From Epiperipatus broadwayi (taxonomy: Eukaryota; Onychophora; Udeonychophora; Euonychophora; Peripatidae), in NCBI GenBank assembly GCA_028023455.1, contig JAQFVV010000953.1:1-64000 (forward strand): a stretch of DNA of 64,000 nucleotides, written 5' to 3'. Below, in pieces: positions 24,681 through 35,340 of the stretch; position 1 is the first letter of the stretch, and each line of letters starts with the position of its first letter. Both the position numbers and the translations under genes were made by a program. A model generated the notes under the pieces. That model was not told the origin of the DNA, searched no databases, and was given only the letters and a program-made list of their open reading frames with translations.

Positions 24681-27600
24681 AAGATGAAGAATACTTATGG
24701 ATTCTGCCCTGTTTACACACTCTAAATCTGCAAACTAACATTTTTGAGGCAAGCAATTAATCTTTTCCACACTCTGGCCCACTGGCATCAATGGTGGAGC
24801 ATGAGCCTCAACTAATTCATATGTCTAACTCTAATTATGAACTTTAATTAGACTATCTATTTATTTAAATATAAAATGGTATGTGTGTGACTTTGAGTCA
24901 TCAGATAGCACAATAATTAATTAGAAAATATTAATTTTAGAATAAAGGAATAGAGATGAACCACAGGTAGCTTAAATTCACAGATATATGTTTAATAAAA
25001 CATTTTGATAATTTATCTAATGTCTCTGATTTGATTTCATAAATTATTTAACACAAATTAAAATTCTGTCATTTATTATATCTCTGGCAAGAGAGCAGTA
25101 CAGTTTATATGCCAATCTAACAAATCTCACGATTAGCGATTTATAGAAGATGCCTGCCCAAGTCTGAGATATCGGAATGGATATTTTAAAGAGCTATTTT
25201 AAACATAATTTTATTATGATTGAATTTATTTTAAGAGAGAAATGATTAACTCAAACTATAGGAATTGGTGTTGGAGAGAGTGACACATTTAAAATATAAA
25301 TGGATCGTGATATTCGCAAATAAATATTTCAAGATTTAAAATACATAAATTAATCAGATCGTGGTTGATTCACCATCATGTGCTCAGACAAAGGAAAGTG
25401 AACAAAACCCAGCATTCAATATTACATTACCAGCACAGACTCAATTCACCTGCCCCATTCCTGTGATGCCAAGGAATAAAGAAAGAATGGTCTGCACCAT
25501 TGGCAAACCTAAAATATTACAGGTGAAAGAATGAGAATCGCCAAAGTTAGTTAGGCTCCACTTGCCCTGGTTTTTCCCATTTTGGCTTTCATATCCTGAT
25601 AAATTATGGCCAGTGAAATTATCATGTGGCCTAGTTTTGATCTAGTGATCACAAAGAACAAAAGACAAGTAATCAAGCCAAATGCCAGCAAGGCAAAATA
25701 CACGTACTGGTAAATATATTTTAGCATTTTAAATATAGAATTGTGCTGAGCTAAAGATTACATAAATGTATAGATTGACCAAGATCAGACCCACAAGAAT
25801 AAAATAAGCATTAATTGTTATTACGAATATTAAGCGACATGTCTCTCCCTTCCTTTCACTCTTTAAAAATGAAATAATTAAACTAAATAAACTCTCATGC
25901 TTGAATCTAGTGACTCCCCACAACTAAACCATGTATGTATAAATAAAAAAAAAACACAATAATATAAAATTGTTTCATCTCAACAAAACAAAGGTTGCTC
26001 CAAAATCTTCAGAGCTAGAGAATTATTTATTTTTATTTACTGACAAACGGTCGGGAAATAGGTAGCAAAATATTTATTTAGATAAAACTTTTGTCAAGAT
26101 GGAACAAAATTGGCATATTTTCATTTCATTTAAGTAATTAATAATAATATTTTCTAAACCACATTCGAAGGAAGTTTAGCATTAAGAGGCATTAGACAGA
26201 TAGAAGGAGAGCAAAGACATTAGATTTTAAGTAATAGTAAGTGTAGTTTACATAATATTAAATTAAATATTTTAAATGACATTATGGAGATTACACTTTA
26301 GAAGACACTACAATTAACATTATTGGGTCACTGGAGTTTTAGAAGACTAAATTAGGCAGTTACAAATTTGAAACATATTATCTAATTTATTATGAGTCCA
26401 TGTGGAAGTTTGAATCCCATGATGAAAACTGAATTCCTGTGCAGGCATTGCTAGCTATGAATTGAATAAGAGAGTTCAACAGTTCATTTTTATGTAGTTT
26501 CTCTGGCTTATGGTATTTTGATGATATTTAGGACACAGGAGAGGGGCAGGTTAATGCCATCTACTGTGCTATGATGCTTTGAACATTTTTATCATTATTT
26601 TTTTAAAATTTGACTGACGTAGATTTTCCAGGCAATCACTGACAAAAACTGTGACTAGATGACCTCTATTGTTCTCTTTGGCTATTTATATCTTTTTCAA
26701 CTATTTTTGGGAAATTCTCTTTTTCATACACTCCAGGCTAAGTGGCTATGTTGGAATTCCGATGATCACAATTATCAACCTAAAGTATATTTGTATTGTA
26801 TTCTTAAGATCCACTCTCCCGATAAACCCAATGATTTAATTGTTTCAAATCTATTTTTAATTAAATGTAGATTTGCAGAATTTATATTTCAAATTATCTT
26901 TTCTATTTTAATTTTACTTTAATTAGAAAATCCATTACCATTTTGTTAATGGATTTTCTTTAATTTGACGCTATGGAATGTTAGTAAGGTTTATCATGAA
27001 AGCAAATCTCCAGAATCAAATACTTAAAAAAAATATATAAAAATTTATATATTGATTTTTATAAAAGTTTCCATCTGTAATTCTATATATATATGTATTT
27101 GCATATATATATATGGGCACCTCCAATACTTATAATAAAAACATTTTAATAGAAAACTAATACTTTAGTAACTTATTTACTGGCCTAAAACTTAAATACA
27201 GATAAAATGGCAGACGGAAAGTTTTACAACATCGTAACACACATGGATCAGTTTGATCCTTGTCTAGTAATCTAGAAAGACATGAAGCATGGATCTGGCC
27301 TATTAATCCTATTGCTTTATTATTAAATATTGTTTATTATAATGCTAAGTAAATAAAAAAAAAGATTTATTTTGATATATATGATTTTCTATTTTAAGTT
27401 TATTAAACTGTATAATTTTTTTTTTTTTAAAAATTAATTGTAAATAGTATGTAATTTGAAATATTTTATTTGTAAAGAAAGATATAATATTTGAAAAGGA
27501 CATTCTAACATGTAAATATATGATTGTGCAAATCTATAAATAATAGAAGTCTATTGCAAGGATAAATTGGATAAATCATGAGTAAAAAAAGAAATCTTAA

Positions 27601-28219
27601 TACATCACTATGTCAATAATGACTTAAATATATGGGAAATAAAAGTTAATAAATATAACTGAATTTATTTATATACTCACTTATTTTTATATTCATATAA
27701 GCATTTCTTTGTATTTATGCTTCATTTTAAAAATAAATAGACATAGCCATGTTAAAAACAATAGGTTAAAATAATTAAAAACATTTATCTAGAAATAAAA
27801 TAGCCTTCTAAACTGGTTTTTAATAACATCTTATTTTGGAATGTTATTTTAAGCAAAAATGTTTTTACAAGTTATTAGGAATAAAGAATGTTTATAAATT
27901 AATTTTACCAATATTCATAAAGGAAACACTGCTAAAGTAATGTCAGAAGGAGAAAAACAAAATCCACAATAGATAACTTATTGCATTTGTACTTGTTTGT
28001 GTAAATGATTTTTTTCTGAAAAAATTGCATATTCTTTGAAAAAGCATCGAGGGAATTGTTTAAACAGAAAACTATGGACTGTTTTAAAAAACTGAATTTT
28101 CTACTTAAATTTTTTTTTACAATTGTTTTTTAAAGTAATCTTCATAGATTGTTATCATATAGATGTGTTTACTAGGAAATGATCTCAGAAAATAGCCATC
28201 TTTATAAATTAGAACTTAT
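24681..28219. other. Non-coding DNA, slightly less AT-rich near 25.4 kb
   Basis: No recognised gene. Minus-strand frames around 25560-25923 encode hydrophobic stretches, but they are interrupted and match no family I can name. Confidence 0.5.
26921..26964. repeat. Hairpin
   Basis: GAAAATCCATTA at 26926-26937 is complementary to TAATGGATTTTC at 26947-26958, with a loop of about 9 bases and further AT pairing outside. Function unknown. Confidence 0.7.
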
Positions 28220-28951
28220 AATAGTATAGAACTATTATTTTATTGGTGTGAATATTTAGTTTTAAAGTAAGATTGTTATAAATTTTATTAGTTAAGATTA
28301 CATATTTATATTATGTTTTATCTTTTAAAATGTTTTCAATTTTCTGTAGCAATACATTTTTTTATACATTTGGTGCTTTATTGTCATATAGTAGAACAAA
28401 GCACCTATGATATATATTTATGTATAAATGCATTATTGTTTAAAGCCACATATTTGTAGTGATATCATATTAATAAAACTTAATTTATAAAGTACTTATG
28501 TTAGCTATTACATGATGAAGTAAAATATAGTAAATAAAGTAGTTGTTCCAATGATATGATATCAGTGTTAGAGAAGTGAATATTATTCAAGACTGATGTT
28601 GTGATTTTATAGATGTTAAAGAAGTAGATAAAACATATTAAATAGTTATAATTTTATTTAAATCAAATTTTATTCTTATTTTAAACAACATTTCTTTAAT
28701 GATATTGATATTATGCAACAATACACATTTTTTAAAATTTATTTCATATTTAGAATATTATTCTACATGAATAAAGCATGATAAACAGAGCACAAAAACA
28801 TTAATTATAAACAACAATTAGCCAAGCGCTTTCGGGACTGTATACCAGAATCATGGTGACATACTGGAACTGAACGGTTAATATTCCAGTGCAAGCTCAG
28901 TGGAACACTAGTGTTACGCTGATTAATAACGTTTTTAGACTTTGCAGTAAA

Positions 28952-29197
28952 TCAAGTCTCTTTCAACTTCCTTTTCTGATCATTTGACTCATTGCACACA
29001 GTAGTAATATTTTGAGGATAAAACTTGTGGCCACAATTACTTTCATGATTTGAAAAAACAGAATTAACCTGCAAATCACTTTTAGATTTTTTGTACTGAT
29101 AAATATGCTGTTGCAATCGCGTTAAAACATTCACCTTCGTTTCCCCAAAATAAATAGCATTACAATCAATTTTTTGGCAAGTGATGGGATAAACCAC
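28952..29197 (-). pseudogene. PLE GIY-YIG endonuclease fragment, left arm
   Basis: An 81-codon frame with YPITCQKIDCNAIYFGETK followed by LTRLQQH. This is the GIY-YIG core (Y-x-I-x-C and Y-x-GET) and its downstream Arg/His. Later HESNCGHKF and RKLKE blocks are usual for the PLE domain. The frame ends at an in-frame stop before the ARG-rich end preserved in the right arm. There is no RT, so it is not autonomous. It is a different PLE family from 12.6-18.2 kb. Confidence 0.82.
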
Positions 29198-29447
29198 TTC
29201 ATACTTCCTTTGAATTGTTTAATAATCTATTCAAACACAAAGGGAATGAAATCCTACATTATAATCTTCACTGATAATATTTTTTAATTTCTTACTTATA
29301 GGTGGCACATAAGCTAAAGAAAACCATCTATAAGTAAGAAATTAAAAAATATTATCAGTGAAGATTATAATGTAGGATTCAATTCCCCTTTGTGTTTGAA
29401 TAGATTAATAAACAATTCAAAGGATAATGTAGAAGAAATGAATAAGT

Positions 29448-29818
29448 ATGAAGTGGTTTATTCCATTACTTGCCAAAAAATTGATTGTAATGCTATTTAT
29501 TTGGGGGAAACAAAGGCGAATGTTTGAACACGATTGCAACAGCATATTTATCAGTACAAAAAATCTAAAAGTGATTTGCAGGTTAATTCTGTTTTTTCAA
29601 ATCATGAAAGTAATTGTGGCCACGAGTTTTATCCTCAAAATATTACTACTGTGTGCAATGAGTCAAATGATCGGAAAAGGAAGTTGAAAGAGGCTTGGTT
29701 TATTGCAAAGTCTAAAAACGTTATTAATCAGCATAACACTAGTGTTCCACTGAGCATGCACTGGAATATTAACCGTTTAGTTCCAGTATGTCACCATGAT
29801 TCTGGTATACAGTACTGA
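29448..29818 (+). pseudogene. PLE GIY-YIG endonuclease fragment, right arm
   Basis: Mirror copy of the left-arm fragment. The core YFGET appears as YLGET, and a CGA-to-TGA stop interrupts it near 29525. The readable frame 29534-29818 then carries HESNCGHEF and KEAWFIAKSKNVINQH and the C-terminus to the stop at 29818. It preserves about 35 more C-terminal codons than the left arm's open frame. Confidence 0.82.
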
Positions 29819-31028
29819 AAGCGCTTGGCTAATTGTTGCTTATAATTAATGTTTTTGTGCTCTGTTTATCACGCTTTATTCATGTAGAATAATTTTCATT
29901 ATCTGAGAGTTTTATATTATTATATATTTAGAATATGTATCTGGAAAAACATTCTATTATTTATTTAGCTACTTAATTTGTTTATTATTATTTTAATTTA
30001 AATAAAGAATATTTTATTTAAATTAATTTGATTTTCGTATTTGTTTTATTTATAACATCACCCTACTCATTTAAACTTTAGTATATTTTATTTATTTATT
30101 AAAATTTCTGAGAATTATAGACTAGTTATTTATTTCATATAAGTTAATTATTTAAATCCATATACTATAAGAATATATAAACAGTTATAAAAATTGTTAG
30201 ATACAATAAAATTTCCTTTGATATTCAGCTATATGTTAAATGATAGATTTGTTTGTGTTGATAATATTTAAAACTCTGAGAATTTATCTCCCTTTATTTG
30301 ATCGATTATAATTTTGCCACCAATGTATTGGCTATTATTATTTTTGATGGCAAAGTGAACTCTCTTTTTATACAGATAAAGTATATATAACTGAAAAATG
30401 AAGAATATTTGTAGTGAAAAAAGTGGAGAAAAAAGATATAAAAATATTTTGTTAGATGACAAATGAAATTGTACAAACAGAATTAGTAGTGAGACAAAAA
30501 GCAAACAATAGAAAGGGATTATTTCAAAATTTAGCATATTTTTCTTTTATAAATATGAGGTATATAGAATAATTTGGAAAAGTGATATCTGTTTTAACAG
30601 TTAAAATGAGGCACTCTTTATTCACCAAAGGATTCAGGAAATTTTAGATAGAATTCAAAAAGAAATAAGTAGTTGCATTTGGTTGGTGAATTGTGAATTG
30701 CAAATGATGCTAATAATGAAAAAATGGGGTGAATTTTTTTTAATAAGAAAAATTAAAAACAATTTTAAATTGTTTGGAAGTGATAGTATATAAATGAAAA
30801 TAGATTATTAATAAAAATAGCATTTAATTGTATTATATGTATTTGTGATGTATGGTAATCATTCTAAACATATTAAGTCCAATTTAAAATTTTTATTAGC
30901 CTTTTGCAGAGATGGCATTTAAAGTTGAATGCCTTATAAGAACGATCTTCAAATTTCCAATGCGTCTGTATATTTTAACTTTTTGAAAATTTTATATCAA
31001 ATTCTGAGTTCACAATAAAGCAATATAA

Positions 31029-31214
31029 CAGTGGTTCTCAACCGGTGGGTTGTGACCCCTTTGAGGATCAAACAACCTTTTCACAGGGGTCGCCTAAGAC
31101 CATTGGAAAACACATTTTCAATTCATAACAGTAACAAAATTAAAGATTGGGGGTAACCACAACATAAGGAACTGTATTAAAGGGTCACGGCATTAGGAAG
31201 ATTGAAAGCCACTG
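31029..31214 (+). mobile_element. SPIN-type hAT MITE (non-autonomous)
   Basis: A 186-bp element starting CAGTGGTTCTCAACC and ending GAAAGCCACTG, with imperfect terminal inverted repeats of about 16 bp. The inner sequence TGTGACCCCTTTGAGG, followed by CACAGGGGTCGCCTAAGACC, matches the well-known SPIN (SPACE INVADERS) hAT 5' region. The exact 8-bp direct repeat CAATATAA flanks it (31021-31028, 31215-31222), the hAT signature. There is no transposase, so it was mobilised in trans. Terminal repeats have diverged, so it is not recent. Confidence 0.9.
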
Positions 31215-32504
31215 CAATATAACATTGATTTCTGTTTGAACACACTACATTAAAATTAATAAGGAATGATGCACTGTAGAGATATACGTTTATATATGTG
31301 GATGAATGATCTAAAAGTAAAATTAATAAAAATGATTTAGACTAGTTACTATAACTTCAATACTTGCAAGTGTATACATGTGCACGTTTATTTATTCTGT
31401 TTTAAATTTAAAGGAATACTATTTAAAATTATAGTTAACCATTTTAATTTTAAAATAAAGGGAATGTTTATTATGACAACAAATAAATAAATAATGTAAC
31501 ATTCATTTCTATTAATATTTATAGTTTAAATTTAATATATAGGGTATATAAATTTAAATGGAATTGTAATATTTATTTTGAAAATATTTGTTAAATATTA
31601 TTTTGTAATTTCAAATCTTATTTGCAATGAATGCCATGTTTTCTTTAAAAAGACTTTTTTTTGCATGTAAGTAATGTGTGTAGTGCAATTTAAACAATAA
31701 AAATTGAGATCAAGGGAAAATGAGTTAAATATTTTATTGAAATCTTATTGCATCACCATAGCAACAATACATAAATCCTGATATTAACAAGAACTTATGA
31801 ATAAGACTGAGTTGGGTGAACCTTGCCTTTTATACCTAAAGTTTCTCTTACCAAGCATCAAATTTACTTTTGTGTGTTTTTAAAAATTTAGTCATATTTA
31901 CCAGTAGTCATTTTAAAATGCAAGGCTAAGGTTCACAAGCATTTGCCTGAGGGCAAATTACCCTTTGGGATTGTCTAAATGGCTACCATCCAAAACATTG
32001 TCATAAAAAAAAAATGCATAAATTAATGGAAAATTTAATGTTTTGGAAAATTAAATGCCATCAAAAATGCTTTTATAATGCTTCGTTCATACAACCTATT
32101 TAGTGCAAGGAAAAGTTAATTCATTTTGGATAAATAACTTATTGTGAACATCTGCTTTTAATTACTTTTAAGAAAATTGGAATGATTGCATCATCCTAGG
32201 AGTGTTATGAAAATAGAAGCAATGAGGGGATTGATTTATTTAAAATTGCATCATCTTAAATCTACTATAAATTAAAAATATGGGAATTATCTTCATGGAA
32301 AAACTAAAAAAACTTTACTTATCAATTGATAATTTTTCTTTTCATTTATGATTATTATTATTAATAAAATACAAAATCCTCATAATATACTATTATTAGT
32401 TGACAAAAAATCAAGTCAGATGTCATATGACCTAATTTTAATAAAGCTCGTGTTTACAAATATTATATATAGAGTTCGCAAAACAAACTCCTAACAAGCT
32501 TTGA

Positions 32505-32567
32505 GAATACCCTCAACCCCAGACCAGTTTCTGCATCTAGCGTCGTAAGTGAGGTGTTAGGATATTC
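32505..32567 (-). ncRNA. Type I hammerhead ribozyme, unit 1 (core-mutated)
   Basis: Read on the minus strand: outer stem I GAATATCC / GGGTATTC, inner stem I ACCTCA / TGGGGT, core CTTACGA (32549-32543), stem II GC..GC, GAAAC (32531-32527) and cleavage triplet GTC (32524-32522). The core should be CUGANGA; here G5 is U, which is expected to abolish cleavage. Everything else is conserved. Confidence 0.8.
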
Positions 32568-32788
32568 ATTAGATTAAAGATACTAGGACTAGCCCAGCAC
32601 TTTATCTAATGTATAACTATTGAAAAGAAAATCTGAAACTTTCAGACATATGGCTTTCAGTCCCATATAGCTATTTGAGTTAGATAACTGGATTTTAGAC
32701 ATATAGATGTCTGAAAGTTTTAGATTTTCTTCTCAATAGTTATACATTAGATAAAGTGCTGGGCTAGTCCTAGTATTTTTAATCTAAT

Positions 32789-32851
32789 GAATATCCTAAT
32801 ATCTTACTGATGACGCTAGATGCAGAAACAGGTCTGGGGTTGAGGGTATTC
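32789..32851 (+). ncRNA. Type I hammerhead ribozyme, unit 2 (core intact)
   Basis: Outer stem I GAATATCC (32789-32796) pairs with GGGTATTC (32844-32851). Internal loop TAAT/TGA. Inner stem I ATCTTA (32801-32806) pairs with TGGGGT (32835-32840) using G-U wobbles. Core CTGATGA is at 32807-32813. Stem II at 32814-32824 has two G-C pairs around a five-base loop. GAAA is at 32825-32828, followed by a minimal stem III (AC-AG-GU) and the canonical GUC cleavage triplet at 32832-32834. Predicted cleavage is between 32834 and 32835. A hairpin CATTAGAT / ATCTAATG (32745-32752, 32782-32789) lies just upstream. All core nucleotides are present; the weak stem II and short stem III may limit monomer activity. 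Confidence 0.85.
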
Positions 32852-33160
32852 TCAAAGCTTGTTAAGAGTTTGTTTTGCGAACTCTATATATAACATTTGT
32901 AAACACGAGCTTTATTAAAATGAGGTCATGTGACATCTGACTTGATTTTTTTATCAATTTATTTTTTGCTACTAAGGCTTTGGCAATTTTATATTGCTAG
33001 AGCTATTAATATATGGTGTATCTGAACTTAGTTCAGTCCTATGTGGCTATTTGAGTTAGATAGCTGGATTTTTAGACATATAGATGTCTGAAAGTTTCAG
33101 ATTTTCTTCTCAATAGTTATACGTTAGATAAAGTGCTGGTCCTAATATTTTTAATCTAAT

Positions 33161-33223
33161 GAATATCCTAACACCTCACTGACGATGCTAGGTGCAGAAA
33201 CTGGCCTGGGGTTGAGGGTATTC
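33161..33223 (+). ncRNA. Type I hammerhead ribozyme, unit 3 (cleavage-site mutated)
   Basis: Same layout. Outer stem I is 33161-33168 with 33216-33223. Inner stem ACCTCA (33173-33178) pairs with TGGGGT (33207-33212). Core CTGACGA is at 33179-33185. Stem II TGC-TAGGT-GCA is fully paired, and GAAA is at 33197-33200. The triplet is GCC (33204-33206) instead of GUC, so U16.1 is lost and cleavage is not expected. The upstream hairpin is CGTTAGAT / ATCTAATG, where a C-to-G-side change still pairs through G-U. Confidence 0.83.
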
Positions 33224-33359
33224 TCAAAGCTTGTTAAGAGTTTGTTTTGCGAACTCTATATATAACTATTATTAGATATATGAATGTTAAAAGAAAAGCA
33301 ATTTTAGATTACAGGTATTTTATTATTTAAACTTAATAATATATTATTTGTGTGCTCGT

Positions 33360-34610
33360 TTGTAGTTAAAGCATGGTTGTTTTAAAACTATTCATGTAGA
33401 ATTAATATTTTAGGAATATTATCTTTACTGCTTATATTTTATTTTCCAGTCTTGGGGTGGTAAATTTTTTTGATTTTTTATTGTCTCATCATACAGTAGC
33501 GGAAAATTCCTGGTGGCCTATATTATTGCTAATGAAGGCATTATATTAATGGCACATATATTTTTAGAATTAGTTATAAAGAATTTGAAGTCTAAAAGGG
33601 ATCCATGTTTTTATATGTTTCAATGAAATAAGTATACTTATTTGGAGTAGGTGATAAAATAATAGAAAGTTTGTATGAAAGAAAAGCATTGGAGTAAAAA
33701 CTGATGAAGTTATATTATAAAATGTACATAAAAATCAAATAAAATGTAGTTAATGATTATGTTTTAAGATAAGAAATATAGCTCATTTTTGCTTTATTAA
33801 ACAACTTTCTTTAATATTTGATTTGATTTCTTAACACAACATTTACACACATTAGCAATAGTGAGTATACTTGATTAAAATATTTATATTTCACAAAATC
33901 TCAGAGAACATGCTGCTGTTGATATTTTGTTTTATTATTGTTGTTATTATTATTATTATTATTTATATTTTGTAAATAAACATATTTATTTAAATTAATT
34001 TGATTCTCATGTTTTGCATTTTTGAGTTATCACATAACTGGTAGTTTATAGCTATATGAAATATTATAGATTTTGTTTTATGGTACAATTTTTCCAAATT
34101 TTATTATTTCATAAGAAAGGACTTAATGAAATTATTATGATTTCTTATCTATGGTGTTGTTGGTTAAAAGAACACATGCACATTATAAGGATAAAGTTAG
34201 TTGCTTAAGTTTATTAGTATACATAGATTTTAAGAGTTAGAACACATGCACATTATAAGGATAAAGTTAGTTGCTTAAGTTTATTAGTATACATAGATTT
34301 TAAGAGTTACGTAAATTTAATTATTATAGTTGGATATAGGTGGGTACAATAAAATGTCCTTTGCTATCCAGCTGTATCAATGGTTTATTTATAAGTATTT
34401 ATTTATAATATTCATTTATTTATCTATATTTTAAAGCCTGAAAGAGTCTCTTCCACTATAGATACTTTGACATTTACAATAATTTTAAAGCTCTGAGAGA
34501 GTCTGATAACCATTTTTCAATGATTATTTATTGAGGTCCCCAATTGCTCTTCTTTTTGATAGTTACAATTTGGCATCCAATGTGTTAGCCATTTTGATAA
34601 TTCTCTGCTA
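33360..34610. repeat. Ancient duplicated block, copy B
   Basis: Partner of 28220-30350; see landmarks there. It includes a (TTA)n stretch near 33941-33961 and a later 70-bp tandem duplication. Divergence is high, so the duplication is old. Confidence 0.6.
34170..34309. repeat. Perfect 70-bp tandem duplication
   Basis: 34170-34239 and 34240-34309 are identical as far as I can read, beginning GAACACATGCACATTATAAG. The identity implies a recent event, or an assembly duplication. Confidence 0.93.
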
Positions 34611-34621
34611 TACTAGCTCTC

Positions 34622-35304
34622 ATGGACTTTATACCTTTACAATATGCACAAAGTTATAGCAATGCTCATCAAATAGAGCATGTAACAAATAAAACACAAA
34701 TGGATATAGTCTACACGAATGAACAAGAAGTTTTAGGAAAAACCCAGCTCAATCTTCAAGATAACAGTGTTGTGACACAACACATTGAAACCAATCATGT
34801 ATCTCAGCACCCACTTAAAGTTATTGCCACAACTAACTCTTAGAGGGACATCAACCTCAAAACACTGCTTACAAGGAACATCCAACAAATCTTGCCTCTC
34901 AAACAACTGACACGGAATTAACCATCTCAAAAAACAAAAGAAAGTCGCTTGAATCTTCAAGCTCAAATCTGGAAGAAACAAGTAATTCTATGGCAGACTC
35001 AGATATAGAACCAAATCATACACAGAAAGTGTCAAATAAAGTGTTTCATCTGAGAAGAAAAAAAGAAAAGAGAACCAAAACAATGGAAACACAATCCAAT
35101 CAAGATAGCAGTTTAATAGAACTTACAACAATCACAAATACTCAAACGAACACTACCTCCAAAGTAAATGAGCTCAAAAAAACAAATAAACAAATGACAT
35201 CACCATCTAGAGCAGTAAGTCCAGGCACACAGAGACAGAACATAAAATCTCATAAAATGGATGAGCTGACAGTCCACGCTGAACTTCATCACACTAATGA
35301 ATAA
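34622..35304 (+). pseudogene. LINE ORF1 C-terminal remnant
   Basis: Two frames (34622-34843, then 34850-35304 in another phase) form one Ser/Thr/Gln/Lys-rich polypeptide tail without recognisable fold. A basic segment, LRRKKEKRTK, is compatible with RNA binding. The assignment as ORF1 rests on its position, with its stop 36 bp before the ORF2 start. A frameshift near 34843 breaks it, and any RRM or coiled-coil N-terminal part is not visible. Confidence 0.55.
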
Positions 35305-35340
35305 ACCAAGTAACACTAACACAATCTCATCAAATCGGTT

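Larger units (their letters stand above)
28759..29923. mobile_element. Inverted pair of 5'-truncated PLE tails
   Basis: Arms of about 560 bp (28759-29311, minus; 29328-29892, plus) are near-perfect reverse complements around a loop near 29312-29327. Each arm encodes the end of a PLE GIY-YIG endonuclease with its 3' end pointing outward. A 13-bp word, ATATTTAGAATAT, lies at 28746-28758 and again at 29924-29936 and may be the target duplication. If so, the right copy has about 30 bp more 3' tail. Alignment with duplicated block B suggests the right boundary might instead be near 29893. Confidence 0.78.
28220..30350. repeat. Ancient duplicated block, copy A
   Basis: Diverged copy of 33360-34610. 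Shared landmarks in order: TTTATTGTC-AT near 28380 / 33480, TAAACAAC-TTTCTTTAAT near 28683 / 33800, TTTATTTAAATTAATTTGATT near 30013 / 33985, GATACAATAAAAT-TCCTTTG near 30202 / 34346, AAA-CTCTGAGA near 30270 / 34488, and CACCAATGT / CATCCAATGT with -TAGCCATT-like sequence near 30320 / 34575. The PLE fragment 28759-29923 interrupts this copy only. Confidence 0.6.
32400..33264. mobile_element. Composite hammerhead-ribozyme retroelement (retrozyme/PLE-like)
   Basis: An 865-bp insertion flanked by an exact 11-bp direct repeat, ACTATTATTAG (32389-32399 and 33265-33275). It contains three units of one repeat. Unit 1 is on the minus strand (arm about 32400-32640). Unit 2 (about 32700-32955) is its reverse complement on the plus strand. 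Unit 3 is in tandem with unit 2, with ribozyme cleavage sites 372 bp apart. Each unit has an upstream hairpin, a type I hammerhead and a tail ending GCGAACTCTATATATA. There is no ORF. The inverted partial copy plus tandem repeats is a PLE-type insertion structure, and the size and ribozyme match the animal retrozyme concept. Mobilisation by a PLE reverse transcriptase is inference. Confidence 0.82.

Noticed and set aside
25560-25923. Minus-strand hydrophobic frames that look like membrane segments
   Set aside because: Two hydrophobic stretches in different frames with stops between; no diagnostic residues of any receptor or transporter family.
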